Assembly: GCA_902475545.1 (NCBI GenBank)
Contig: CABRZP010000019.1
Coordinates: 1 to 25,366 of the forward strand
Direction of reading: 5' to 3'
DNA from: an uncultured bacterium
Lineage (GTDB): Bacteria; Cyanobacteriota; Vampirovibrionia; Gastranaerophilales; Gastranaerophilaceae
Length of the DNA stretch: 25,366 nucleotides
In this document: piece by piece, positions 15,024 through 23,053 of the stretch
Position numbering within the stretch: position 1 is the first letter of the stretch
Layout: every line of letters starts with the position of its first letter
Position numbers and translations under genes: made by a program
Notes under the pieces: model-generated
What the model was told of the DNA's origin: nothing
Seen by the model: the letters and a program-made list of their open reading frames with translations, nothing else
Database searches by the model: none

Positions 15024-16334
15024 ATGCCAAAACATGATGACGATAAATTAAAATGTTCTTTTTGCGGAAAAACTCAGGATCAAGTAAAAAAACTGATTGC
15101 AGGTCCTGAAGTATATATCTGTGACGAATGTGTGGAACTTTGTAATGAAATTTTGGATGAAGAATTTTTTGAAGCAAAAGATAAAGATGGTGCGGCAAAT
15201 GATTCTGAAAATCCTGAAAAAGGTGAAAAAGCTATTCCAAAGCCACATGAAATTAAAGAATATTTAGATCAGTACATTGTAGGACAAGATGATGCAAAAA
15301 AAGTATTATCTGTTGCTGTTTACAACCATTATAAACGTTTAAAACACAATAAAAATACTAAAGATACAGTAGAAATTCAAAAATCTAACATTCTTCTTGT
15401 TGGGCCTACCGGTTCTGGTAAAACATTGTTAGCTCAAACCTTAGCTAAAATGTTGGATGTTCCGTTTGCGGTTGCAGATGCTACAACATTAACTGAAGCT
15501 GGTTATGTTGGCGATGATGTTGAAAATATTTTGCTTCGTTTATATCAAAATGCTGAATTTGATTCATCTAAAGCTGAACGTGGTATTATTTATATTGATG
15601 AAATTGATAAAATTTCAAGAAAATCAGAAAATACTTCTATTACAAGAGATGTATCAGGAGAAGGTGTTCAACAGGCACTTTTAAAAATGATTGAAGGTAC
15701 TGTTGCTCATGTTCCTCCTCAAGGCGGTAGAAAACATCCTCACCAAGAATTTATTGAAATTGATACAAGTAATATTTTATTTATTGTTGGTGGTGCATTT
15801 GTCGGGTTAGAAAAAATTATTGATGCACGTGCAGGTGAAGGTAATTCTGTTGGATTTGGAGCAAAGGCGGCTATGTCTCAAGCAGAAAAAGAAGCTAACG
15901 CCGTTAAAATGTTGAAAAAATTACAGCCAGAAGATTTAATGAAATTTGGTTTAATTCCTGAATTTATTGGTCGTGTACCTGTATATGCAGTTTTAGATCA
16001 GTTAAATGAAAAAACTTTGAAAATGATTTTAACTGAACCTAAAAATGCTGTATTAAAACAGTATCAAGCACTTCTAAAAATGGATGGAGTTGATCTCGAA
16101 TTTGAACCTGAAGCAGTTGATTTAATCGCAAAAGAAGCTATTCGTCGTAAAACCGGGGCTCGTGCATTAAGATCTATAGTTGAAGAACTTATGCTTGATG
16201 TAATGTATGATGTTCCGACAAAAGAAAATCTTGATAAATTTGTTGTTACTGCTGATATGGTTAAAAATCGTAAAAATGCGGAGGTTGTACAATTACCAAC
16301 AAAAGAAACTTCATCAAGTGAAATTTCAGCATAA
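15024..16334 (+). CDS. clpX: ClpX, AAA+ unfoldase of the Clp protease
   Basis: 436 residues. An N-terminal C4 zinc-binding domain (C11, C14, C33, C36) for adaptor binding is followed by the AAA+ module: Walker A GPTGSGKT (127-134), pore loop GYVG (161-164 region), Walker B IYIDEID (189-195), and sensor-2 TGARALRS near the C-terminus. The ClpP-docking tripeptide is VGF (about 276-278 in NSVGFGAK) in place of the classical IGF. ClpX recognises tagged substrates and feeds them to ClpP. The ATG at 15024 has GGTGAT just upstream. A good terminator follows. Confidence 0.98.
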   Translation: MPKHDDDKLKCSFCGKTQDQVKKLIAGPEVYICDECVELCNEILDEEFFEAKDKDGAANDSENPEKGEKAIPKPHEIKEYLDQYIVGQDDAKKVLSVAVYNHYKRLKHNKNTKDTVEIQKSNILLVGPTGSGKTLLAQTLAKMLDVPFAVADATTLTEAGYVGDDVENILLRLYQNAEFDSSKAERGIIYIDEIDKISRKSENTSITRDVSGEGVQQALLKMIEGTVAHVPPQGGRKHPHQEFIEIDTSNILFIVGGAFVGLEKIIDARAGEGNSVGFGAKAAMSQAEKEANAVKMLKKLQPEDLMKFGLIPEFIGRVPVYAVLDQLNEKTLKMILTEPKNAVLKQYQALLKMDGVDLEFEPEAVDLIAKEAIRRKTGARALRSIVEELMLDVMYDVPTKENLDKFVVTADMVKNRKNAEVVQLPTKETSSSEISA

Positions 16335-16354
16335 TTTATTATAGGAATATAAAT

Positions 16355-16382
16355 GGAGCTTTTCATTAGAAGAGCTCCTTTT
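16355..16382 (+). terminator. Intrinsic terminator after clpX
   Basis: GGAGCTTTTC (16355-16364) pairs with GAAGAGCTCC (16369-16378) over 10 positions (one G-U), loop ATTA, followed by TTTTAGTTT. It lies 20 nt after the clpX stop and closes the tig-clpP-clpX unit. Confidence 0.8.
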
Positions 16383-16435
16383 AGTTTGCCAAACCGTCAT
16401 TTTTATGCGAAAATTGAATAAAAGGGAGAATTGTT

Positions 16436-19285
16436 GTGGGTGAGTCAAAAACTTTAATTTTAATTGATGGTCATGCTTTAGCATTTCGTCAGTATTATGC
16501 ATTAGAACGCACTAATATGCAAACTAAGGATGGGACTCCAACCTGGGCTGTATACGGTTTTTTTAAAGCGATTTTTGACTTATTAAAAAATGACAATTTA
16601 TCTCCTGATGCAATTGGGGTGGCTTTTGATGTATCTCATCATACATTCCGAACTGATAAATACGAAGAATATAAAGCTAATAGAGTTGCAATGCCAGATC
16701 CTATGCGTGTTCAAATGGGACTTATCTATGAAGGTTTAAAAGCTTTTAATATCCCGATTTATACTAAGGAAGGTTTTGAAGCAGATGATGTTATCGGTAC
16801 TATTTCTAAGCGTGCATGTGAATTGGGGCATAAGGTTTTAATACTTACAGGAGATCAGGACTCTTTTCAATTAATACAAAAAAACGGATGTATTAAAGTT
16901 ATCATCCCGTCAAAGGGCGAATTAAAAGAATACGATTGGGATGCTGTATATGATAAATTAGGTGTGTATCCTAATCAGGTGATAGACTATAAAGCTTTGC
17001 GTGGTGATACTTCTGATAATATACCGGGTATAAGAGGCATCGGTGAAAAAACTGCCGTAAAACTTTTAGATGAATTTAAAACAGTTGATAATGTTTTAGC
17101 TAATGCTGATAAAATTTCAGGAAATGCTGTAAGAGAAAAGATTAAAAATGGCATTGAACAAGCTGAACTTAGTAAATATCTTGCTACAATTGTTTGTGAT
17201 GTTGATGTACCTTTTGATTTTGATAAAACCAATATTGAATTACCTGATATAGCTAAGGTAACTGATTTTCTTCGTAATATGCAATTTTATAGCTTTTTGA
17301 AAAATATAGAATTTATTTTAAAGTCCTTTGATAAGAATAAATCTGAATTACAACAACAAAGCTTGTTACCTGAATTAAATATTACAGACTCAAATGGTCA
17401 GCTTGGTTTATTTGCACAAGCAGTTCAAACAGAAGTGAACAAATCTGAATTGCAATTTAAATCAACTATAATTACAGATTCAACTGATTTTGAAAATTTG
17501 ATTGAAAATTTGTCGAATAGTTCGATTATTACTTTAAAAGTTTTCGCTGATATTAAAAATGCAGTTAATTCCTCAATTTATGGAATTGCTTTGGGAATTA
17601 ATTCAGGATATCAATACAAAGATTCTTTTCAGATTTCAGATGAGACTAAAACAACTGAGGCTTATTATATTCCGCTTTCTCATAGTATTGAAAAACAATT
17701 AAATCATGAGTTTGTTAGAGATAAATTAAAACTAATATTAGAAAATTCGTCTATTAAGAAAATAACTCATGATATAAAAAGTGAATATAATGTTTTTAAA
17801 TTATTTGGTATTGAATTAGAAGGTGTAATTTTTGATACTTTACTTGCAAGTTATATAAAAGATTCTAATGCTAATGCCGATTTTGATATTCAATGTATGG
17901 AACGCATTGACCATGTTCTACCTACAGTTATTTCAGATAATAAGAAAATGAAATTTAATAATTTGGATTTGGATACTGTAAAAAATTATGCGGGAGATGT
18001 TATTGCAAGTTTATTTAGGTTAAGTTCTTATTGGAATTCAAATCTTGATGAAAAAGAGTATAAAATATTTCAAACAATAGAAATACCATTAGCTCATGTG
18101 CTTGCTAATATGGAATTTAATGGTGTTACTGTCGATGTTGAATACTTAAAAACCTTAACCGCATTATTTGATAAAAAATTATCGAAACTTGAATCCAGAA
18201 TATATGATTTGGCAAATGAAGGATTTAATATTAATTCTCCTAAGCAGGTTGGCTATATATTATTTGATAAATTACAGTTAAAATCTCGTAAAAAACGTGG
18301 TAAATCAAAGAATTCAACCAGTGCAGAAGTTTTAACCGCATTAGCTGAAGATTATGAAATTGCAAGATTATTACTTGAATATCGTAAATTTGCAAAATTA
18401 AAATCAACTTATACCGATTCATTACCTGCATTAATTGATTCTCATGATAACAGAATTCACAGTACATATAACCAAGCTGTCACAGTTACCGGAAGATTAT
18501 CTTCTTCTAATCCGAATTTGCAAAATATTCCTACCCGTTCAGAAGAAGGAAATAAGATTCGTCAGGCTTTTGTTCCGGAGGATAAAGCTAATAGTTTAAT
18601 TTTATCAGCAGATTATTCTCAGATTGAATTAAGAGTGCTAGCTCATGTTTCTCAGGATAAAAATCTTATTGATGCTTTTAATTCAGGAATTGATGTCCAT
18701 ACATTAACTGCCTCTAAGGTTTTTGACGTCCCGCCATCAGAAGTAACAAAAGAAATGCGTTATAAATCTAAAGCTGTAAATTTCGGGATTGTATACGGAC
18801 AAAGTAAATATGGCCTTGCTAAGGCTTTAAAAATAACTCCTCAGGAATCAGAAATGTTTATCGATAAATACTTTTTAACTTATCCGGGGATTAGAGCTTA
18901 TATGCAGGAAGAAATGCTTAAAGTTGAAGAAAATGGTTATGTCGAAACAATATTTGGCAGAAAAAGATATTTAATGAATGAAATTAACAGTTCGAATGCT
19001 ATGGTTAGAGAATTTGCAAAACGAGCAGCAATAAATCATCCTATCCAAGGTACAGCATCTGATCTTATGAAACTTGCGATGATTGATTGTGCTGCAAAAT
19101 TACGAGAATATAATTTAAAAACAAAAATGATAATGCAGGTTCATGATGAACTTGTTCTTGAAGTCGAAAAATCTGAACTTGAACAGGTCAAAAAACTTGT
19201 TGTTGAAGCTATGGAGCTTGGACAACCATTGGATGTTCCGCTTGTTGTTGATATTAATATAGGTGAATCATGGAAAGAATTATAA
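16436..19285 (+). CDS. polA: DNA polymerase I with degenerate proofreading domain
   Basis: 949 residues. The 5'-nuclease (flap) domain occupies about 1-290 (LIDGHALAFRQYY, FEADDVIGT, TGDQDSF, DYKALRGDTSDNIPG). The polymerase domain (about 540-949) has motif A ADYSQIELR (D726), O-helix residues R775, K779 and F783 (KSKAVNFGIVYG), and motif C QVHDELVLE (H903, D904). In between, the 3'-5' exonuclease fold is recognisable (FGIELEGVIFDTLLASYI) but its metal ligands are changed: no DxE at motif I (LKVFAD, 367-372), E450 in place of the motif II Asp, and V522 where the motif III Asp is expected after Y518. It should lack proofreading, as in Taq and Bst enzymes. F783 implies discrimination against dideoxynucleotides. 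Start is GTG with GGGAG upstream. Confidence 0.96.
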   Translation: MGESKTLILIDGHALAFRQYYALERTNMQTKDGTPTWAVYGFFKAIFDLLKNDNLSPDAIGVAFDVSHHTFRTDKYEEYKANRVAMPDPMRVQMGLIYEGLKAFNIPIYTKEGFEADDVIGTISKRACELGHKVLILTGDQDSFQLIQKNGCIKVIIPSKGELKEYDWDAVYDKLGVYPNQVIDYKALRGDTSDNIPGIRGIGEKTAVKLLDEFKTVDNVLANADKISGNAVREKIKNGIEQAELSKYLATIVCDVDVPFDFDKTNIELPDIAKVTDFLRNMQFYSFLKNIEFILKSFDKNKSELQQQSLLPELNITDSNGQLGLFAQAVQTEVNKSELQFKSTIITDSTDFENLIENLSNSSIITLKVFADIKNAVNSSIYGIALGINSGYQYKDSFQISDETKTTEAYYIPLSHSIEKQLNHEFVRDKLKLILENSSIKKITHDIKSEYNVFKLFGIELEGVIFDTLLASYIKDSNANADFDIQCMERIDHVLPTVISDNKKMKFNNLDLDTVKNYAGDVIASLFRLSSYWNSNLDEKEYKIFQTIEIPLAHVLANMEFNGVTVDVEYLKTLTALFDKKLSKLESRIYDLANEGFNINSPKQVGYILFDKLQLKSRKKRGKSKNSTSAEVLTALAEDYEIARLLLEYRKFAKLKSTYTDSLPALIDSHDNRIHSTYNQAVTVTGRLSSSNPNLQNIPTRSEEGNKIRQAFVPEDKANSLILSADYSQIELRVLAHVSQDKNLIDAFNSGIDVHTLTASKVFDVPPSEVTKEMRYKSKAVNFGIVYGQSKYGLAKALKITPQESEMFIDKYFLTYPGIRAYMQEEMLKVEENGYVETIFGRKRYLMNEINSSNAMVREFAKRAAINHPIQGTASDLMKLAMIDCAAKLREYNLKTKMIMQVHDELVLEVEKSELEQVKKLVVEAMELGQPLDVPLVVDINIGESWKEL

Positions 19286-19695
19286 AAATTTTAGTTATAT
19301 TTGCAATGTTTGTAATCAGTACAGCAGTTCCTGTTTCTGCTGCTGATGAGCAGCTAAATTTAAGTACTCTGATTACTGCTCAAAATGTAAAATTCGAAAA
19401 TTGTACAAAAGTTTTTAATACGGATAATATTTCTCTGTTTTATCTTACTATAGCTGCAATTAATGCTAATAGATTTTCGATTGATGAAATACAGTCAAAA
19501 TCAGGATATGTTCTGTTTACAGCAGTGAATAAGCAATTTTTAGCGACAGTATTGAATGTAAATACAAATCAAGCTATGTTAAGGATTACACCTGCTGATA
19601 ATAATTATTTCTTCCAGCCGGGAATCATATTAAATATATATAAATATATTGAATTAAATTTATCAAATAAACCTGAAAATGTTTTATCCAGATAA
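19270..19695 (+). CDS. Hypothetical small secreted protein
   Basis: 141 residues. I do not recognise the family. A clear Sec signal peptide spans about 1-24 (MERIIKILVIFAMFVISTAVPVSA, likely cleaved before ADEQ). The mature part of about 117 residues has one cysteine and alternates short helices and strands (LFYLTIAAINANRF, GYVLFTAVNKQFLATVLNV, NQAMLRITPADN). The FFQPGIILNIYKYIE segment near the end could be an edge strand. The gene starts inside polA, overlapping it by 16 nt, so it is translated from the polA transcript, an odd pairing of a periplasmic protein with a replication enzyme. It overlaps the convergent tatD by 12 nt. Confidence 0.75.
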   Translation: MERIIKILVIFAMFVISTAVPVSAADEQLNLSTLITAQNVKFENCTKVFNTDNISLFYLTIAAINANRFSIDEIQSKSGYVLFTAVNKQFLATVLNVNTNQAMLRITPADNNYFFQPGIILNIYKYIELNLSNKPENVLSR

Positions 19696-20463
19696 CTTTG
19701 GAAATATTTTTAATGCATTTTTTGTAGTTTCTGCGGCAACAATTTCAATTGTCGTATTTCGTAAATTAGCAATCTCTTGAGCAACATAAGTAACGTATAC
19801 CGGTTGATTTTCTGTTCCCCTATAAGGAACCGGTGTCAAGTACGGATCATCTGTCTCTAGAAGCAGATATTCAATTGGAATATTTTGGGCTACTTCTTTG
19901 GCTTTTTTTGCATTCTTAAATGTAACAACACCTCCGAGAGCAATATAAATTCCTTCTTTTATGCATTCTTTAGCAAATTCAAGACTTCCGGAGAAACAAT
20001 GTAGTATTGCAGTTGAATTTTTATTGTATTTTTTTAGAATCTCCAGTGTATCAAAATGTGCATCTCTGCAGTGAATATTTAATGGTAAATTCATCTGGTT
20101 TGCAAATTCAATCTGCTTAATAAAAACCTCTTTTTGCAAGTCAATAAATGATTTATCCCAATAATAATCCAAACCAATTTCACCAATTCCGATAATCTTA
20201 TTATTTTTGTGTATAATCGATTCCATGTCAAGAAGAGTTTTATCTGTAAAGGTTTTAACTTCTTCCGGAAAAACTCCAACATATCCATATAAGTTATCGT
20301 ATTTTTGAATAAATTTATCAACTTCAAAAATATCTTCAGCAGTTGAAGATGGCACAATTGTAATAATATTGCTGTTATCTGCATTTCTTACCGCAGTATC
20401 AATATCTGTAGATTTTAGCATATTTACATGTGAATGAGTGTTTATTATAAATGGATTATTCAT
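19684..20463 (-). CDS. tatD: TatD-family metal-dependent hydrolase
   Basis: 259 residues, a standard TIM-barrel metallohydrolase of the TatD/YcfH/YjjV group, 3'-5' DNase/RNase or D-aminoacyl-tRNA-type hydrolases. Metal ligands are all visible: H10 and H12 (NTHSHVN), E95 (IGIGEIGLDYYWD), H131 (NIHCRDAH), H155 (ILHCFSG) and D205 (LLETDDPYL). It begins 2 nt after the stop codon of the phosphohexomutase and lacks its own Shine-Dalgarno, so it is probably translated by coupling. Its 3' end overlaps the small secreted protein gene, with no terminator between the convergent genes. Confidence 0.93.
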   Translation of the reverse strand: MNNPFIINTHSHVNMLKSTDIDTAVRNADNSNIITIVPSSTAEDIFEVDKFIQKYDNLYGYVGVFPEEVKTFTDKTLLDMESIIHKNNKIIGIGEIGLDYYWDKSFIDLQKEVFIKQIEFANQMNLPLNIHCRDAHFDTLEILKKYNKNSTAILHCFSGSLEFAKECIKEGIYIALGGVVTFKNAKKAKEVAQNIPIEYLLLETDDPYLTPVPYRGTENQPVYVTYVAQEIANLRNTTIEIVAAETTKNALKIFPKLSG

Positions 20464-20465
20464 AT

Positions 20466-21896
20466 TTATGCATTATTCTTTACTGTAACTAATCTATCCA
20501 GACAATCTGTCATTGTATTTTTAAATCTTTCACATTCAGCCTCGTTATTTGCCTCAAAACGAAGAGTAAATACCGGCTCGGTATTACTTTGCCTAATCAA
20601 TGCAAAACCACCGTTAAAAACGATTCTCATGCCGTCTAAAGTAACAATTTCTTTTATTTCGGAACCAAACATATCAGGATTATTATTAACTTCAGATTTC
20701 ATTGCTTCTAAAACTTCTTTTTTTAAATGATTTGGACAAGGGAAACGTACTTCATCGCTTGTAAATACTTTATTGAAAGGTTCTAAAATATTTTCTAATT
20801 TAAATTTCGGATTGATTTTTTTATTTTTTGCAATAATTTCAATCATTCTACAACCAGCATATACAGCATCATCAAAACCGTAATATCTGTCTTTAAAGAA
20901 AGTATGTCCGCTCATTTCTCCGCCAAGAATTGCATGAGTTTCTTTCATTTTCTCTTTGATATAACCGTGACCGGTCTTGCACATTACAGCATTACCACCG
21001 GCATTATTTATTGTGTCATATAACACTTGAGAACATTTAACTTCTGAAACAACAGTTGGTTTTTGTTCGATAATGTCCATAGCATAAATTAGTAAAAGCT
21101 TATCACCGGTAAGGGGTTTACCCTGAGAATCCACAACACCGATTCTGTCACTGTCCCCATCAAAAGCGATACCTACATCAGCTTTATTCTCAATAACTGT
21201 TTTAGAAAGTGTTTCCAATGTAGATAAAACACTTGGATTAGGATGATGATTTGGAAATCTGCCATCTGGCTCAGAGAATAATTCAATTACATCACATCCA
21301 AGCTCTCTGTATAATTGAGGTGCAACAATACCGCCAGTCGCATTTGCACTATCTACAACAACTTTTATACCTTTGCCGATTTCACCAAATTTTTCTTTCA
21401 TTTCAGCAATATATTCAGATAAAATTTCTGTAGAATAATCATTTATTGACAAATCATCAGGCAAGGTTTTCCAATTGTTAAATGTCTGTATTTTAACTTC
21501 TTTAATTTGAGTTTCATTTAAAGTTTGTCGATTATAAGTCATTTTTAATCCGTTATATTCACTTGGATTATGGCTGGCAGTAATAATCATAGCCCCGTCC
21601 AAATTATGAGCAATTTCTGAATAATATCCGATTGGAGTTGGTGCTAAACCTAAATCTTCAATATATCGGACTCCTGCATCTACTAAACCTTTTATTAAAG
21701 CTGTCTTTAATGACGGTGAATGTAATCTTGCGTCCATACAAACACTTATTTTCAAATCCTGAGCTTTTTTAGCAGTTTGTTTTTCAAGCCATGCAATATA
21801 GCCGAAACCTATATTATAATATAATTCTTCGGTAATATCTTCGTTATAAATTCCTCTTATATCATTTTTTCCAAATGCGTGTTCGTATTTTTGCAT
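20466..21896 (-). CDS. Phosphomannomutase/phosphoglucomutase
   Basis: 476 residues of the alpha-D-phosphohexomutase superfamily, closest in layout to AlgC/ManB. It interconverts hexose 6-phosphate and 1-phosphate through a phosphoserine, supplying GDP-mannose or UDP-glucose pathways for surface glycans. The four active-site loops are present: S108 phosphoserine (TASHNPSEYNGLKM), the Mg site D246-G-D248-S-D250-R, the sugar-specificity loop GGEMSGH (325-331), and the phosphate-binding loop RQSNTEP (435-441). GEMSGH is the dual-specificity (mannose/glucose) form. GGGAG precedes the ATG. Its probable promoter overlaps that of the divergent permease. tatD follows it directly. Confidence 0.94.
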   Translation of the reverse strand: MQKYEHAFGKNDIRGIYNEDITEELYYNIGFGYIAWLEKQTAKKAQDLKISVCMDARLHSPSLKTALIKGLVDAGVRYIEDLGLAPTPIGYYSEIAHNLDGAMIITASHNPSEYNGLKMTYNRQTLNETQIKEVKIQTFNNWKTLPDDLSINDYSTEILSEYIAEMKEKFGEIGKGIKVVVDSANATGGIVAPQLYRELGCDVIELFSEPDGRFPNHHPNPSVLSTLETLSKTVIENKADVGIAFDGDSDRIGVVDSQGKPLTGDKLLLIYAMDIIEQKPTVVSEVKCSQVLYDTINNAGGNAVMCKTGHGYIKEKMKETHAILGGEMSGHTFFKDRYYGFDDAVYAGCRMIEIIAKNKKINPKFKLENILEPFNKVFTSDEVRFPCPNHLKKEVLEAMKSEVNNNPDMFGSEIKEIVTLDGMRIVFNGGFALIRQSNTEPVFTLRFEANNEAECERFKNTMTDCLDRLVTVKNNA

Positions 21897-21898
21897 AA

Positions 21899-21927
21899 TT
21901 CACATCTCCCAATCTTTAGAATATAAT
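21899..21927 (+). promoter_or_regulatory. Near-consensus promoter of the sugar permease gene
   Basis: TTCACA (21899-21904, five of six), exactly 17 nt, then TATAAT (21922-21927, perfect). The -10 ends 11 nt before the ATG at 21939, so the expected RNA has a leader of only 4-5 nt, and there is no Shine-Dalgarno. It overlaps the ribosome binding region of the divergent mutase gene. Confidence 0.65.
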
Positions 21928-21930
21928 AAA

Positions 21931-21957
21931 ATCATATCATGAAAAAGTTGTTTGCAA
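21931..21957 (-). promoter_or_regulatory. Candidate promoter of the phosphohexomutase-tatD unit
   Basis: On the minus strand an extended -10 TGATATGAT (TATGAT at 21931-21936) lies 15 nt from TTGCAA (21952-21957). It gives a leader of about 28 nt containing the GGGAG site of the mutase. It lies 3 nt from the permease -10 and reaches into the permease coding start, so the two promoters probably cannot be occupied together. Confidence 0.4.
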
Positions 21958-22820
21958 AATTTATAAACAATCAAAACTATGCAGCCTGGATATTCATATT
22001 GCCGGCTATCTTAGGAACGTTTATATTTATAATAATTCCAATGATATGTTCATTTGGATTAAGCTTTACAAAATGGGACTTACTGAATTCTGTAAAATTT
22101 GTTGGATTACAAAATTATGTTCAATTGTTTCAATCTGATTTATTTTATAAAATTCTATCAAACACCGTAGTATTTGCATTAGCTACCTCGATTTCAGGGG
22201 TAATTATTCCGCTTATACTTGCTTCCATATTAAATTCAAAAATCAGAGGTTCTGAATTTTATAAAACAGCTTATTTTTTGCCATTTATAACCCCGATGGT
22301 TGTTGTTGGTATAGTTTGGGCTTGGATTTTCGATCCAAACATCGGATTGTTGAATCAGGTGCTTCAAATTCATATTAATTGGCTTTATGACTCAAAATAT
22401 GCAATGCCTGCTTTAATAATAGTTTCAGTCTGGAAACTTATTGGTTATAATATGATAATATTTTTATCATCAATGTCCGGAATATCACAAAGTATGTTTG
22501 AAGCAGCTAAAATTGACGGAGCCAACGCATTTCAAACATTTAAGAATGTAACCATACCACTATTATCGCCGACGATATTTTTTGTTGTTATAATTACCGC
22601 AATAAGTTCCTTTCAAGTGTTTGATTTAATATATTTAATGACTCAAGGTGGACCGTTTGACAGTACAAATGTATTAGTTTATGCGATTTATAAGAACGCT
22701 TTTGAATTTTTTAATGTAGGCAAAGCAAGTGCTATTGCTTATGTTTTATTTTTAATAATTCTTGTTTTAACTTTAATCCAGTGGCATTTTAGACGAAAAT
22801 TAGTGTATAATGAAAATTAA
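21939..22820 (+). CDS. ABC sugar transporter permease, MalF/UgpA type
   Basis: 293 residues, six membrane segments (first about 15-38, AWIFILPAILGTFIFIIIP). The cytoplasmic EAA loop that docks the ATPase is intact: EAAKIDGANAFQTFKNVTIPLLSP. PxFTKWD after the first segment, NYVQLF and YLMTQGGPFDSTNVLVYAIY are typical of carbohydrate uptake type 1 (CUT1) permeases. Such systems need a second permease, a solute-binding protein and an ATPase, normally encoded alongside; none is in the window. Either the rest lies elsewhere or the operon was cut off, and the 510 bases downstream look like a rearrangement scar. Substrate unknown. Confidence 0.9.
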   Translation: MKKLFAKFINNQNYAAWIFILPAILGTFIFIIIPMICSFGLSFTKWDLLNSVKFVGLQNYVQLFQSDLFYKILSNTVVFALATSISGVIIPLILASILNSKIRGSEFYKTAYFLPFITPMVVVGIVWAWIFDPNIGLLNQVLQIHINWLYDSKYAMPALIIVSVWKLIGYNMIIFLSSMSGISQSMFEAAKIDGANAFQTFKNVTIPLLSPTIFFVVIITAISSFQVFDLIYLMTQGGPFDSTNVLVYAIYKNAFEFFNVGKASAIAYVLFLIILVLTLIQWHFRRKLVYNEN

Positions 22821-22832
22821 ATTTCAAAACAC

Positions 22833-22861
22833 TTGCAGAATTAATAAAACAATGTTATAAT
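22833..22861 (+). promoter_or_regulatory. Strong promoter with extended -10
   Basis: TTGCAG (22833-22838), 17-nt spacer, then TGT-TATAAT with a perfect -10 at 22856-22861 and the TGn extension. Predicted start near 22868. No complete gene follows closely; it either drives the 28-codon frame at 22873 or gives the adhesin a leader of about 460 nt containing the repeats. Confidence 0.6.
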
Positions 22862-22872
22862 GTAGATATCTA

Positions 22873-22959
22873 ATGGGATATATAATGTTAAGAGATGTAA
22901 AAAAGTACCCCCAGGTCCTAAAGAAAAATTACACCCGTGCCGAAACAAAAAATTGTTGA
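22873..22959 (+). pseudogene. 28-codon open frame, probable 5' remnant of a gene
   Basis: ATG to TGA, 28 codons, starting MGYIMLRDVKKY and ending ETKNC. No family is recognisable at this length. The ATG lies 11 nt after a perfect -10, the same distance as in the permease and rpaA-like genes, which suggests it was once the start of a leaderless gene. The frame closes just before the dispersed palindrome begins at 22975. It could instead be a genuine tiny peptide gene. Confidence 0.35.
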
Positions 22960-22974
22960 AGGTACAAATAAACA

Positions 22975-23037
22975 TGTCATGCTGAACTTGTTTCAGCATC
23001 TTAACCAACGAGAACCTGAAACGAGTTCAGGGTGACA
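22975..23037. repeat. Dispersed palindrome with self-complementary arms
   Basis: A 27-nt arm (22975-23001, TGTCATGCTGAACTTG...) faces an imperfect inverse copy (23011-23037, ...GAGTTCAGGGTGACA) across 9 nt. Each arm also folds on itself: TGCTGAA/TTCAGCA in the first and CCTGAA/TTCAGG in the second. The pattern TGTCATGCTGAACTTGTTTC is, from memory, a widespread intergenic repeat in unrelated bacteria. Confidence 0.8.
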
Positions 23038-23053
23038 AAGGTGTAAATGTAAA

